64,000 nucleotides of DNA, from NCBI GenBank assembly GCA_947500575.1, contig CANMSI010000002.1, positions 806,001 to 870,000 on the forward strand, in the 5' to 3' direction. Each line of letters starts with the position of its first letter. The first letter of the stretch is position 1. The notes below the pieces were generated by a model, which searched no databases, was not told the origin of the DNA, and saw only the letters and a program-made list of their open reading frames with translations. Position numbers and translations under genes: made by a program. Below are positions 18,171 through 26,078 of this stretch, one piece after another. The stretch is from an uncultured Flavobacteriaceae bacterium (GTDB taxonomy: Bacteria > Bacteroidota > Bacteroidia > Flavobacteriales > Flavobacteriaceae).

Positions 18171-19837
18171 TGAAAAAGCTCCTCGTCTCTTCCGCCATTG
18201 CACTGATTGTTCTAATTGTAATTAATGTGGCTAGCTCTTTTCTCTACACTAGAGCAGATCTTACAGAAGATGGGCGTTACACCCTTTCTGAAGCTGCTAT
18301 CAATGCTGTAAGTACAATCAAAGACCCTGTCATTGTAGACGTATTGCTCAATGATAATCTCCCAGCAGAATTTGTAAAGCTAAAAACAGAAACACTCCAA
18401 TTATTAAAGGAATTTGCTGCAGAAAATGACAATATAAAATTCAATTTTGTAAATCCGCTTGAAGAAGAAGCGCAAACGGAAGCCACCATTGCAGATTTAC
18501 AGCGTATTGGATTAAAACCAGCAAGTGTTACCATTGAAGAAAATGGGAAAGTCTCTCAGGAGATACTATTTCCATGGGCCATGGTAAGCTCTAATAACAA
18601 AACCATTAAGGTATCCTTGTTAAAAGATAAACTAGGTGCATCTGCAGAAGATAGAGTAAACAATTCTGTAGAACATTTGGAGTATGCATTCTCCGACGCC
18701 TTTGCGAGGTTAGAGATTAAAGAAAAGAAACGCATTGCCGTGATCAAAGGGAATGGAGAATTGGAAGATTTATACATGGCCGATTTTCTAACATCAATGC
18801 GCGATTATTATAATATTGGTGCTATTACCCTAGACTCTGTGGCAAGCAACCCTCAAAAAGTATTGGATCAATTAAAGCAATTTGATTTAGCGCTTATTGC
18901 CAAACCTACCCAAGCATTTACCGATGGTGAAAAATATGTTATGGATCAATATATGGTGCAAGGCGGTAAATCTATGTGGCTTATAGACCAAGTAGCCATT
19001 GAACTAGATAGTTTATTTAACGAAGAAGGAAGTGCCATGGCTTTTCCAAGAGATTTAAACCTCAGCGACTTTTTCTTTAAATACGGTGTTCGTATTAATC
19101 CGGTACTGGTGAATGATCTGTATTGCACACAGATTGTGCTTGCCACTGGTGAAGGAAATGGAGCGCAATACAATCCCGTTCCTTGGTATTACAACCCCAT
19201 GGTATTTTCTAGAAATACACACCCCATCAATAAAAATTTGGAAGCGATTCGGTTTCAATTTTCTAATAGTATAGACACTTTGAAGAACGCCAATAAGAAA
19301 ACCATCCTGTATTGGAGTTCTCCCCTATCCAGAGCGGAAGGAGCTCCTAAGGAAATTAGTTTTAATAGCATTCGGACCAGTCCTAACAAAGAAGCCTATC
19401 AAAACAAAGGGGATTTACCTTTGGCAGTATTGGTAGAAGGGGAATTTAAATCGGCCTTTACCAATCGAATAAAACCTTTAAAACTACAAGGAGCAAAGGA
19501 AGAAGGAGGTGCTAATAAAATGCTTGTAATAGCGGATGGAGACATCATAAAGAATCAAATCAAAAATGGAAAACCCTTAGAGTTGGGTTATGATAAGTGG
19601 ACCAATAATTTTTTTGGAAACAAGGAATTTCTGACAAATAGTATCAATTATTTGTTGGACGATACTGGACTTATAAACATTCGGAATAAAAAAGTGGCCA
19701 TTCCTTTTTTAGATCAAGAAAAAATAGCTGCTCAAAAAACCAAATGGCAGTTAATAAATGTTGGACTCCCCGTTGTTTTAACCCTTCTGCTAGGCATAGT
19801 TTTCACTTATTTTAGAAAGAAAAAATACGGACAATAG
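18170..19837 (+). CDS. gldG: Gliding motility ABC-associated protein GldG
   Basis: The 555-residue protein has an N-terminal membrane helix (about residues 5-27), a long periplasmic ABC-type uncharacterised-transport domain (YTRADLTEDGRYTLSEAAINAV; KKRIAVIKGNGELEDLYMADF), a second TM segment near the C-terminus (NVGLPVVLTLLLGIVFTYF), and a basic tail. It is the usual partner of gldF. It is required for gliding in F. johnsoniae by genetic evidence, with mechanism still unclear. Confidence 0.93.
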   Translation: MKKLLVSSAIALIVLIVINVASSFLYTRADLTEDGRYTLSEAAINAVSTIKDPVIVDVLLNDNLPAEFVKLKTETLQLLKEFAAENDNIKFNFVNPLEEEAQTEATIADLQRIGLKPASVTIEENGKVSQEILFPWAMVSSNNKTIKVSLLKDKLGASAEDRVNNSVEHLEYAFSDAFARLEIKEKKRIAVIKGNGELEDLYMADFLTSMRDYYNIGAITLDSVASNPQKVLDQLKQFDLALIAKPTQAFTDGEKYVMDQYMVQGGKSMWLIDQVAIELDSLFNEEGSAMAFPRDLNLSDFFFKYGVRINPVLVNDLYCTQIVLATGEGNGAQYNPVPWYYNPMVFSRNTHPINKNLEAIRFQFSNSIDTLKNANKKTILYWSSPLSRAEGAPKEISFNSIRTSPNKEAYQNKGDLPLAVLVEGEFKSAFTNRIKPLKLQGAKEEGGANKMLVIADGDIIKNQIKNGKPLELGYDKWTNNFFGNKEFLTNSINYLLDDTGLINIRNKKVAIPFLDQEKIAAQKTKWQLINVGLPVVLTLLLGIVFTYFRKKKYGQ

Positions 19838-19876
19838 GTGTTAATAAGTTTGTTTCTTTGGAACGGACATTTAAAA

Positions 19877-19929
19877 TATCTTTGTTTGAATCGTTTTTTG
19901 AGGGATCACACAAATGTATCACTCAAAAA
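19877..19929 (+). promoter_or_regulatory. Candidate dnaN promoter and leader hairpin
   Basis: TATCTTTG at 19877-19884 matches TAnnTTTG with a TTTG at 19857-19860 (16 bp spacing, a little short). Just after it, TTTTTGAG (19895-19902) pairs with CTCAAAAA (19922-19929). The hairpin could end gldG transcripts or fold in the dnaN leader. Both readings fit, since dnaN begins at 19990. Confidence 0.4.
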
Positions 19930-19989
19930 CAAGCGGTTTTTAAAGTAATATTGAAACATCTAATAGGATTGTAAAAATAAAATTACCAG

Positions 19990-21108
19990 ATGAAATTTAT
20001 AGTATCGAGCACCTATCTTTTAAAGCAATTGCAAATACTCGGTGGCGTTATAAACAATAGCAATACCCTCCCTATATTGGATAACTTTCTTTTTGATCTA
20101 AAGCAAAATGAACTGACTGTTTCTGCTTCTGATTTAGAAACTACGATGAGTTCTGTTTTAACGGTAGATTCTGATAATGAAGGAACCATTGCAGTGCCTG
20201 CTCGTTTACTATTAGACACTTTAAAAACCTTTCCAGAGCAACCACTCACTTTTGTAGTAGAAGACAACAATACCGTTGAGATAAGTTCCAATCATGGTAA
20301 ATATGCATTGGCCTATGCAGATGGTGCTGAATTTCCAAAAGCTGTAGAATTATCCAATCCAAGTAGCACTACCCTCCTAGGAGATATTTTGGCAAGCGCC
20401 ATTAATAAGACCATTTTTGCCGCAGGTAATGATGATTTACGCCCGGTGATGAGTGGGGTGTTTTTCCAGTTCTCACCAGAGAATTTAACCTTTGTTGCAA
20501 CGGATGCGCACAAACTTGTAAAATACCAACGTGCCGATGTAAGCGCTTCTCAGGTAGCGGAATTTATTATGCCAAAGAAACCGCTTAATCTTTTAAAAGG
20601 AATTTTGGCAGGAAGCGAAACAGATGTTACCATAGAATATAACGACAGCAACGCTAAATTTAGCTTTGAGCAAACAGAACTTATTTGCAGACTTATTGAT
20701 GGGAAGTACCCTAATTATGAGGCGGTAATCCCTAAAGAGAACCCAAATTTGTTAACCATCTCTAGAAACCAACTGTTGAGTTCCGTAAAAAGGGTTTCTA
20801 TCTTCTCTAATAAAACTACACATCAAATACGATTAAAGATCGCTGGAGCAGAATTAAATATCTCTGCAGAAGATATAGATTATAGCAACAAAGCGGAAGA
20901 GCGTTTAACCTGTTCGTACCAAGGAGACGATATGCAAATTGGTTTTAACTCACGTTTTCTAGTAGAAATGCTGGGCAATTTAACCTCAGATGAAGTGTCA
21001 TTAGAGATGAGCTTACCAAATCGTGCTGGAATTTTAACCCCTACCGATGGTTTGGATGAAGGAGAGCATGTGACCATGTTGGTAATGCCAGTAATGCTAA
21101 ATAGCTAA
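19990..21108 (+). CDS. dnaN: DNA polymerase III subunit beta (sliding clamp)
   Basis: The 372-residue protein has three repeats of the clamp fold, as expected of the ring-forming homodimer that holds Pol III on DNA. Typical clamp segments are TLPILDNFLFDLKQNELTVSASDLETTM, DDLRPVMSGVFFQF, LTFVATDAHKLVKY, GKYPNYEAVIPKENPN, FNSRFLVEML, and a closing VMPVMLNS. Length and sequence are normal for the family. In Bacteroidota dnaN often sits outside the dnaA region, as here next to gldG. Confidence 0.96.
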   Translation: MKFIVSSTYLLKQLQILGGVINNSNTLPILDNFLFDLKQNELTVSASDLETTMSSVLTVDSDNEGTIAVPARLLLDTLKTFPEQPLTFVVEDNNTVEISSNHGKYALAYADGAEFPKAVELSNPSSTTLLGDILASAINKTIFAAGNDDLRPVMSGVFFQFSPENLTFVATDAHKLVKYQRADVSASQVAEFIMPKKPLNLLKGILAGSETDVTIEYNDSNAKFSFEQTELICRLIDGKYPNYEAVIPKENPNLLTISRNQLLSSVKRVSIFSNKTTHQIRLKIAGAELNISAEDIDYSNKAEERLTCSYQGDDMQIGFNSRFLVEMLGNLTSDEVSLEMSLPNRAGILTPTDGLDEGEHVTMLVMPVMLNS

Positions 21109-21131
21109 TTAACAGAATTCTATTCCATATA

Positions 21132-21163
21132 AAAAGCCCTTACAGCATGCTGTAAGGGCTTTT
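21132..21163. terminator. Strong bidirectional terminator after dnaN
   Basis: A perfect 14-bp stem (AAAAGCCCTTACAG at 21132-21145; CTGTAAGGGCTTTT at 21150-21163) closes a CATG loop, with T-tracts on both strands. It sits between convergent dnaN (+) and the DUF4870 gene (-) and should terminate both. Confidence 0.85.
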
Positions 21164-21182
21164 ATTTTATACATAGATGGTA

Positions 21183-21545
21183 CTAAGAAATAAAGCGAAT
21201 GGTCATAAAGTAACTAGGAGATTCTCCATTACTCGCTCTTACCGCATTTACGATAGGAAGTATAAAGGCTACAATGCTTACGGCAATTAAACCTAAGATT
21301 CCTAAACCAAATAAAAGAATCGCTGGGATACTTAGAATGGCTATTAAAAGCATACTTAATTGAAAGTTTACAATAGATTTTCCATGCTCGTCCATACCAA
21401 CCACATTGTCCTTAGAGGTGAGCCAAATAACCAGTGGCACTATAAGACCTCCAAATCCAGTGAGATAGGTTAGTAATTGTGATAGATGTGTAATGACCAA
21501 TAATTGATTATCGGTGCGTTTTGTTTTGTGGGTGATGATTTCCAT
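21183..21545 (-). CDS. DUF4870 membrane protein (intact copy)
   Basis: The 120-residue protein has about three predicted membrane helices and the DUF4870 pattern: HLSQLLTYLTGFGGLIVPLVIWLTSKD in the first part, EHGKSIVNFQLSMLL in the middle, and AVRASNGESPSYFMTIRFI at the end. The family's role is unknown. A sister gene 555 bp further on (22100-22444) carries a nonsense codon. This copy looks intact. Confidence 0.75.
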   Translation of the reverse strand: MEIITHKTKRTDNQLLVITHLSQLLTYLTGFGGLIVPLVIWLTSKDNVVGMDEHGKSIVNFQLSMLLIAILSIPAILLFGLGILGLIAVSIVAFILPIVNAVRASNGESPSYFMTIRFIS

Positions 21546-21617
21546 TTTGATTGACTTTAAGGGGTTTCTATACTATAGGTAGCAGTTTTATTCAAAATGT
21601 TACAACCATTGAAAAAA

Positions 21618-22037
21618 TTACTGTTTCTTCAGCAACTTTCGTAGTTTCTCTTTGTCTTTTACAATACCACTTTTGAGCTTTTCTATCTTTCCTTCCATTT
21701 TAGAAATATCGGCAGGAGACATCTTTCCTTTTTTCTGATCTTTCACCATTTTCTCTTGCATTTTAACTACTTTTTTCTCGTCTTTGCTAATAGACTTCTT
21801 TTTAGAAGAAATAGAATTTGCTAGTTTTTTACGTTGTTTTTCCTCTTTTTCGGCTTTTTTTATCTTTTTTTCTGCCTTTTTACGCTTTTTCTCAGCTTTT
21901 TCAACCTTTTTCATTACTTCTTTCTGCTCTTTGGCATCTGAAGTTCCTATAGCTGGTGTATTATGATCATCGTCCTGTGCTTGTGCAGTAAACAGGCTAA
22001 AAGTGAAGCATAGGATCGTTGTTACAAATAATTTCAT
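21618..22037 (-). CDS. Secreted lysine/glutamate-rich coiled-coil protein
   Basis: The 139-residue product has a signal peptide (cleavage near AQAQ) and a mature chain that is almost entirely heptad-like Lys/Glu helices (KKVEKAEKKRKKAEKKIKK; KLKSGIVKDKEKLRKLLKK). A long coiled coil is likely. No catalytic motif is seen. Similar proteins are common but uncharacterised in Flavobacteriaceae. It lies between the DUF4870 paralogues. Confidence 0.65.
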   Translation of the reverse strand: MKLFVTTILCFTFSLFTAQAQDDDHNTPAIGTSDAKEQKEVMKKVEKAEKKRKKAEKKIKKAEKEEKQRKKLANSISSKKKSISKDEKKVVKMQEKMVKDQKKGKMSPADISKMEGKIEKLKSGIVKDKEKLRKLLKKQ

Positions 22038-22099
22038 AGTTCTCGGTTTTGTGTCTATAGATCACAATATATGAAAAATATGAATTTGTAAGGAAGTGT

Positions 22100-22444
22100 T
22101 TATATAATGAACCGAATGGCCATAGGGTAACTAGGTTCTTTTCCATTGCTTACATTCACAGCACTTATAATAGGAAAAATGAAAGCCAAAATAAAAATAC
22201 ATGGGTAGATAAAGAACATCAAAAACGCCAAAGGAAAAAATACAATGGTAAAAAAGAAGAAAAAGAAAAAAGATATAAGAATATACAAGAGTATGGACAA
22301 CTAAAAGTTAACTGCTGCCTTCCCATGTGCTTCCATTCCTACAATCTTATCGCGTTGGGTGGCCCATAAAATTAGGGGCACTAAAAAACCTGCAAACAAT
22401 CCACTAATGTGCATGATGGTAAGGAGGGATTTATCTTCGCGCAT
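22100..22444 (-). pseudogene. DUF4870 paralogue interrupted by an in-frame amber codon
   Basis: The ATG at 22444 opens a frame equivalent to the intact copy at 21183-21545: IMHISGLFAGFLVPLILWATQRD and then VGMEAHGKAAVNF. It then meets TAG (22303-22301) exactly where the intact copy has a Gln codon (VNF-Q-LS against VNF-stop-LS). Beyond it the frame continues in register with a phenylalanine-rich stretch and SNGKEPSYPMAIRFI. One CAG-to-TAG change explains it. The Phe-rich tract suggests relaxed selection. The alternative is that the shorter downstream part is translated from the TTG at 22300, which I think unlikely. Confidence 0.8.
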
Positions 22445-22497
22445 GCTACTTCTTTTGATGATTAGTTTTACTTTTATACCCTAACGTTGCTTTTACT

Positions 22498-23895
22498 ATG
22501 ATATTACACGATCCTATCATTGCCTTAGCGACCCCTTCTGGAGCGGGTGCCATTGCTATTGTCCGTATTTCTGGTGAGGGTGCAATTCGCATTGCCGCCA
22601 AGCACTTTAAATCGGTTCGGGGCAAGGATTTAGCGAAACAGAAAAGTCACACGCTGCATTTAGGGCACATCGTAGATGAGGCTAGAACCTTAGACGAAGT
22701 TTTGGTGTCTATTTTTAAAGGGCCCAATTCCTATACGGGAGAGGATGTAATAGAAATATCCTGTCATGGATCTCCCTATATACAACAACAAATTATACAG
22801 CTATTTCTTAGAAACGGTTGCCGCATGGCAGATGCAGGGGAATTTACTTTACGTGCTTTTTTAAACGGAAAGCTAGATTTGAGTCAGGCAGAAGCCGTTG
22901 CAGACCTTATTGCGAGTGATAACGAGGCTAGTCATCAATTGGCACTACAGCAAATGCGTGGAGGCTTTAGTAATGAGATTCAACAGCTACGGGATGAACT
23001 GATGAATTTTGCTTCGTTGATTGAGTTGGAACTCGATTTTGCTGAGGAAGATGTAGATTTCGCCGATAGAGAGCAGTTCAAATCCTTGTTGTTACGAATT
23101 CAGGAAGTTTTGAAACGACTCATAGATAGTTTTGCGGTAGGAAATGTGCTTAAAAATGGAATTCCCATTGCTATTGTAGGCGAACCCAATGTAGGCAAGT
23201 CTACCCTACTGAACGCTCTGCTAAATGAAGATAGAGCCATTGTAAGCGATATTGCGGGTACTACCAGAGACACCATAGAAGATGAGATTGCCATTGGCGG
23301 CATTGGTTTTCGTTTTATAGATACTGCAGGGATACGAGCTACACAAGATACCGTAGAGAATATAGGGATCAAGAAGACTTTTGAAAAAATGGCCCAGGCG
23401 CAGGTAGTTCTTTATTTGGTGGACGGCCCCTCCTTGACAAGCAGGACTGAGGCAATGGAACACTTGCATACTGAATTGGAAAAAGTAAAGAACAAACACC
23501 CCCAAAAACAATTAATTACCATTATTAATAAAGTAGATATCCTCACTGAGGAACAAAAAGCTTCCATTGCCACTGGTATAAAAGAGACTCTATTCCTCTC
23601 TGCTAAAACAGGAGAAGGCGTAGAACTTCTAAAAACCAACCTCTTAAATCTGGTAAATACCGGAGCCCTACGTAACAACGAAACCATTGTTACCAATACC
23701 CGCCACTATGATGCCTTGCTAAAGGCTTTGGAAGAGGTACAACGAGTACAGGAAGGCTTGGATAATGGTATCTCTGGCGATTTGCTGGCTATTGATATCC
23801 GCCAAGCACTGTATCATTTTGGGGAGATCACAGGGGAAATCACATCGGATGATTTGCTGGGGAACATCTTTGCAAATTTTTGTATTGGTAAATAA
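22498..23895 (+). CDS. mnmE: tRNA modification GTPase MnmE (TrmE)
   Basis: The 465-residue enzyme has the N-terminal folate-binding domain (PSGAGAIAIVRISGEGA), a helical domain, and a G domain with G1 EPNVGKSTLLN (about 227-236), IAGTTRDTIED, DTAG and NKVD. With MnmG it forms the 5-carboxymethylaminomethyl modification on wobble U34 of certain tRNAs. The chain ends in Cys-Ile-Gly-Lys, the conserved C-terminal motif with the catalytic Cys. Its last codons are the left junction of the adjoining mobile element, so the element restores or preserves this end. Confidence 0.97.
   Translation: MILHDPIIALATPSGAGAIAIVRISGEGAIRIAAKHFKSVRGKDLAKQKSHTLHLGHIVDEARTLDEVLVSIFKGPNSYTGEDVIEISCHGSPYIQQQIIQLFLRNGCRMADAGEFTLRAFLNGKLDLSQAEAVADLIASDNEASHQLALQQMRGGFSNEIQQLRDELMNFASLIELELDFAEEDVDFADREQFKSLLLRIQEVLKRLIDSFAVGNVLKNGIPIAIVGEPNVGKSTLLNALLNEDRAIVSDIAGTTRDTIEDEIAIGGIGFRFIDTAGIRATQDTVENIGIKKTFEKMAQAQVVLYLVDGPSLTSRTEAMEHLHTELEKVKNKHPQKQLITIINKVDILTEEQKASIATGIKETLFLSAKTGEGVELLKTNLLNLVNTGALRNNETIVTNTRHYDALLKALEEVQRVQEGLDNGISGDLLAIDIRQALYHFGEITGEITSDDLLGNIFANFCIGK
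23879..23895 (+). other. Candidate attL: mnmE 3' end
   Basis: The last codons of mnmE (TTTGTATTGGTAAATAA) form the presumed attachment core. Its TGTATTGG is shared with 49261-49268. Insertion at the trmE/mnmE 3' end is well known for SGI1-type islands in Proteobacteria, where a copy of the gene end is carried by the element so the gene stays functional. Confidence 0.5.
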
Positions 23896-23978
23896 TTGCC
23901 AATTTCATTTGGTGCTATTTGGTTTCATTTGACTGTAAATCAAATTGTTACGAAATATTTAACACTCCTATTTTTTCC

Positions 23979-24063
23979 TTTTTCACCCTATTTTCATATA
24001 TTTTTACACCTTATTTACACCTCAAACGGTTTTTTTAGCCCGAGGTGTAAAAATTTACACCTC
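23979..24063 (+). repeat. Clustered TTTACACC repeats and an inverted pair before the integrase
   Basis: TTTACACCTC occurs directly at 24014-24023 and 24054-24063, a related TTTACACCTT at 24004-24013, and inverted as GAGGTGTAAA at 24042-24051, forming a perfect 10-bp inverted repeat with a 2-base centre. A TTTCACCC copy is at 23981-23988. They lie 15 to 96 bp before the integrase start. They could be arm-type integrase sites or an operator. A 9/10 match, TTTCCACCTC, sits at 49211-49220 near the right end, which favours arm sites. Confidence 0.7.
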
Positions 24064-24076
24064 TTAAGACATAATT

Positions 24077-25210
24077 ATGAAAATAAAGCTACGGCAGAAA
24101 AAATTGAAAAATGGTAAGTCTAGTTTATACCTGGAATTCTACAATGGATATAAGAAAGATGAAAATGGTGTCATAAGTCATCAAAGAACTTTTGAATATC
24201 TTCAGTTGTATTTATTTGAAAATCCTCAAAATGCAGATGAAAAAAGAAAGAATAAGGAAGCTATGCAGATGGCTGAAAATATTTTCACCATTCGCAAGGC
24301 GGATTATATAAAAGGGAAGTACAATATCAAGAATGAAAAGAAAGGCGAAATCACTTTCCTAGATTATTTTAGACGTTTAAAAGATGAACGTTATGAAAAC
24401 CATTCCAATTATGGGAATTGGGATGCTGCCCTTAAACATATTGAGCGATTCTGTCCTGAACATATCGAGCTAAACGAAATTGATACCGATTTTGTCAAGG
24501 ACTTTAAAAAATATTTAGACACTAAGGCTAAAACGAAAAGTGGCACTCCCCTATCCCAAAACTCAAAGTATACCTATTTCAACAAATTTAGAGCTGCCCT
24601 TAGGGAAGCGTATAATGAAAGTTTCATCCAACAAGATGTAATTAAATCCGTCAAGACTTTTGCGCAAGCTGAATCACTAAGAGAATATCTTACGTATTCC
24701 GAACTACAATCACTATCCAATGCCTACTGCAAATACCCCGTTTTAAAGAATGCCTTCATTTTTAGTTGTCTAACGGGACTTCGGTGGAGCGATATTGATA
24801 AAATGAAATGGTCGGAAGTACGCAATGAAGAAAATGGTGCTAGGGTGATATTCAGACAAAAGAAAACAGATAGTGCTGAATACCTCTATATTTCCACGCA
24901 GGCAAGAAAACTCCTGGGCAGTCAACGAAGTCCAGATGAGAAGGTATTTAAAGGTTTGAAGTATGGCGCACATTTTAATGCGCAAATCCTAACATGGTGC
25001 ATGCGGGCGGGAATTACAAAGCATATTACTTTTCATAGCGCACGACATACCAATGCTGTGTTGTTACTGGAAAATGGAGCCGACATCTATACTGTCTCAA
25101 AACGGTTGGGACATCGTGAAATCCGTACTACGGAAATCTATACCAAGATAATTGATGAAAAAATGAAGGAAGCTGCGAATTTGATTCCCGAATTAAATCT
25201 GGATTTCTAA
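24077..25210 (+). CDS. Tyrosine recombinase (site-specific integrase), Bacteroidota type
   Basis: The 377-residue protein has an N-terminal Arm-type DNA-binding domain (about residues 1-85), a SAM-like core-binding domain (about 95-200), and the catalytic domain with Arg236 (LTGLRWSD), His320-x-x-Arg323 (HSARH), His346 (LGH) and Tyr355 (TEIYTKI). It belongs to the family that moves conjugative and mobilizable transposons in Bacteroidota. It is encoded next to the attachment site at mnmE and reads into the element. All catalytic residues are present, so it should be active. Confidence 0.93.
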   Translation: MKIKLRQKKLKNGKSSLYLEFYNGYKKDENGVISHQRTFEYLQLYLFENPQNADEKRKNKEAMQMAENIFTIRKADYIKGKYNIKNEKKGEITFLDYFRRLKDERYENHSNYGNWDAALKHIERFCPEHIELNEIDTDFVKDFKKYLDTKAKTKSGTPLSQNSKYTYFNKFRAALREAYNESFIQQDVIKSVKTFAQAESLREYLTYSELQSLSNAYCKYPVLKNAFIFSCLTGLRWSDIDKMKWSEVRNEENGARVIFRQKKTDSAEYLYISTQARKLLGSQRSPDEKVFKGLKYGAHFNAQILTWCMRAGITKHITFHSARHTNAVLLLENGADIYTVSKRLGHREIRTTEIYTKIIDEKMKEAANLIPELNLDF

Positions 25211-25312
25211 TGTGTAATGAGTTCCATAAAAGGGTAATTAACGATAATACTAAAAAGGACCGTAAATAAAACTCTTCTAGACAGAGGAAATTGCAAAAGG
25301 AAAATGGTGCTG

Positions 25313-25328
25313 TAAAACGGCCGTTTTA
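25313..25328. terminator. Perfect 16-bp palindrome between convergent genes
   Basis: TAAAACGG is followed directly by CCGTTTTA, a perfect palindrome with an empty loop, in the 168-bp gap between the integrase and the response-regulator gene. A hairpin with a strong GC core and T-rich arms could terminate either side. A protein-binding site is equally possible. Confidence 0.45.
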
Positions 25329-25378
25329 TAGAACTAAATTATTTAACTAATTTTTGCGATAAAACAAGTTTAACGTAT

Positions 25379-26077
25379 TCAAAACCATTTTTCTTTTATC
25401 GCCTTATACTTTGTTCTACCAATAGGTATGAGTTCCCCATTTTTGAGTTCCAATTCATATTTACTGCCGGGGTTAATGATTATTCGAGTTGCTTCATCCA
25501 TTTTAACCAAATAAGATTTATGGATGCGCGCAAAATTTTCTGGTAAAAGTTGCTCCAGTTTCTCTAACGATTTGTCATGCAATTCACTTTCCCCATTGTT
25601 CAGCATCAATTCAGTATAAATACCAGATCCCTTGATATAAATGACATCCTCAACTTTTACTAAATTGATAGTTCCTCTTTTCTTTATAGCCAGGAACCGA
25701 ACTCCGCTCCCAATAGTTTTTTCCTTAGATATTACTCTTTCAAAGCTCTGATTTAGCCTTTCACGGTTAAAGGGTTTTGGAACAAAGTCAAGAACACCAT
25801 ATTCAAAAGCACCAAGCGCATGTTCTTTTTGTGCAGAAACGATTATCGTATCGAAGGGTTCGGCAACCGCCGTTTTAAGCACTTCAAAACCATTATCTCC
25901 GTTCAGGTTTAAATCCAATAGCACCAAATCCAGTTTCGTTTTGGAGATATAATCAAGACCCTCCTTTAGTGAATCGACCTTTTTTAATGATTCAAGAGTA
26001 TTTCCAAAGAAGTCTTTGGTCATGCGCTCAACTCTTTGGGCGATTCTTGCTTCGTCTTCAACGATCAAAATTTTCAT
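25379..26077 (-). CDS. LytTR-family response regulator
   Basis: The 232-residue regulator has a receiver domain (phospho-acceptor Asp55 in LVLLDLN, acidic pocket Glu7-Asp8) and a C-terminal LytTR DNA-binding domain (VRFLAIKKRGTINLVKVEDVIYIKG, FARIHKSYLVKMD, YELELKNGELIPIGRTKYK). It is one base downstream of the histidine kinase gene, so they form a two-component pair. It is inside the mobile element. The divergent outer membrane protein genes are its probable targets, by position only. Confidence 0.85.
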   Translation of the reverse strand: MKILIVEDEARIAQRVERMTKDFFGNTLESLKKVDSLKEGLDYISKTKLDLVLLDLNLNGDNGFEVLKTAVAEPFDTIIVSAQKEHALGAFEYGVLDFVPKPFNRERLNQSFERVISKEKTIGSGVRFLAIKKRGTINLVKVEDVIYIKGSGIYTELMLNNGESELHDKSLEKLEQLLPENFARIHKSYLVKMDEATRIIINPGSKYELELKNGELIPIGRTKYKAIKEKWF

Positions 26078-26078
26078 G

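Noticed and set aside
22100-22300. Short minus-strand frame beginning at the TTG after the amber codon as a real gene
   Set aside because: It is the second half of a DUF4870 frame; the upstream half aligns with the intact paralogue across the stop.
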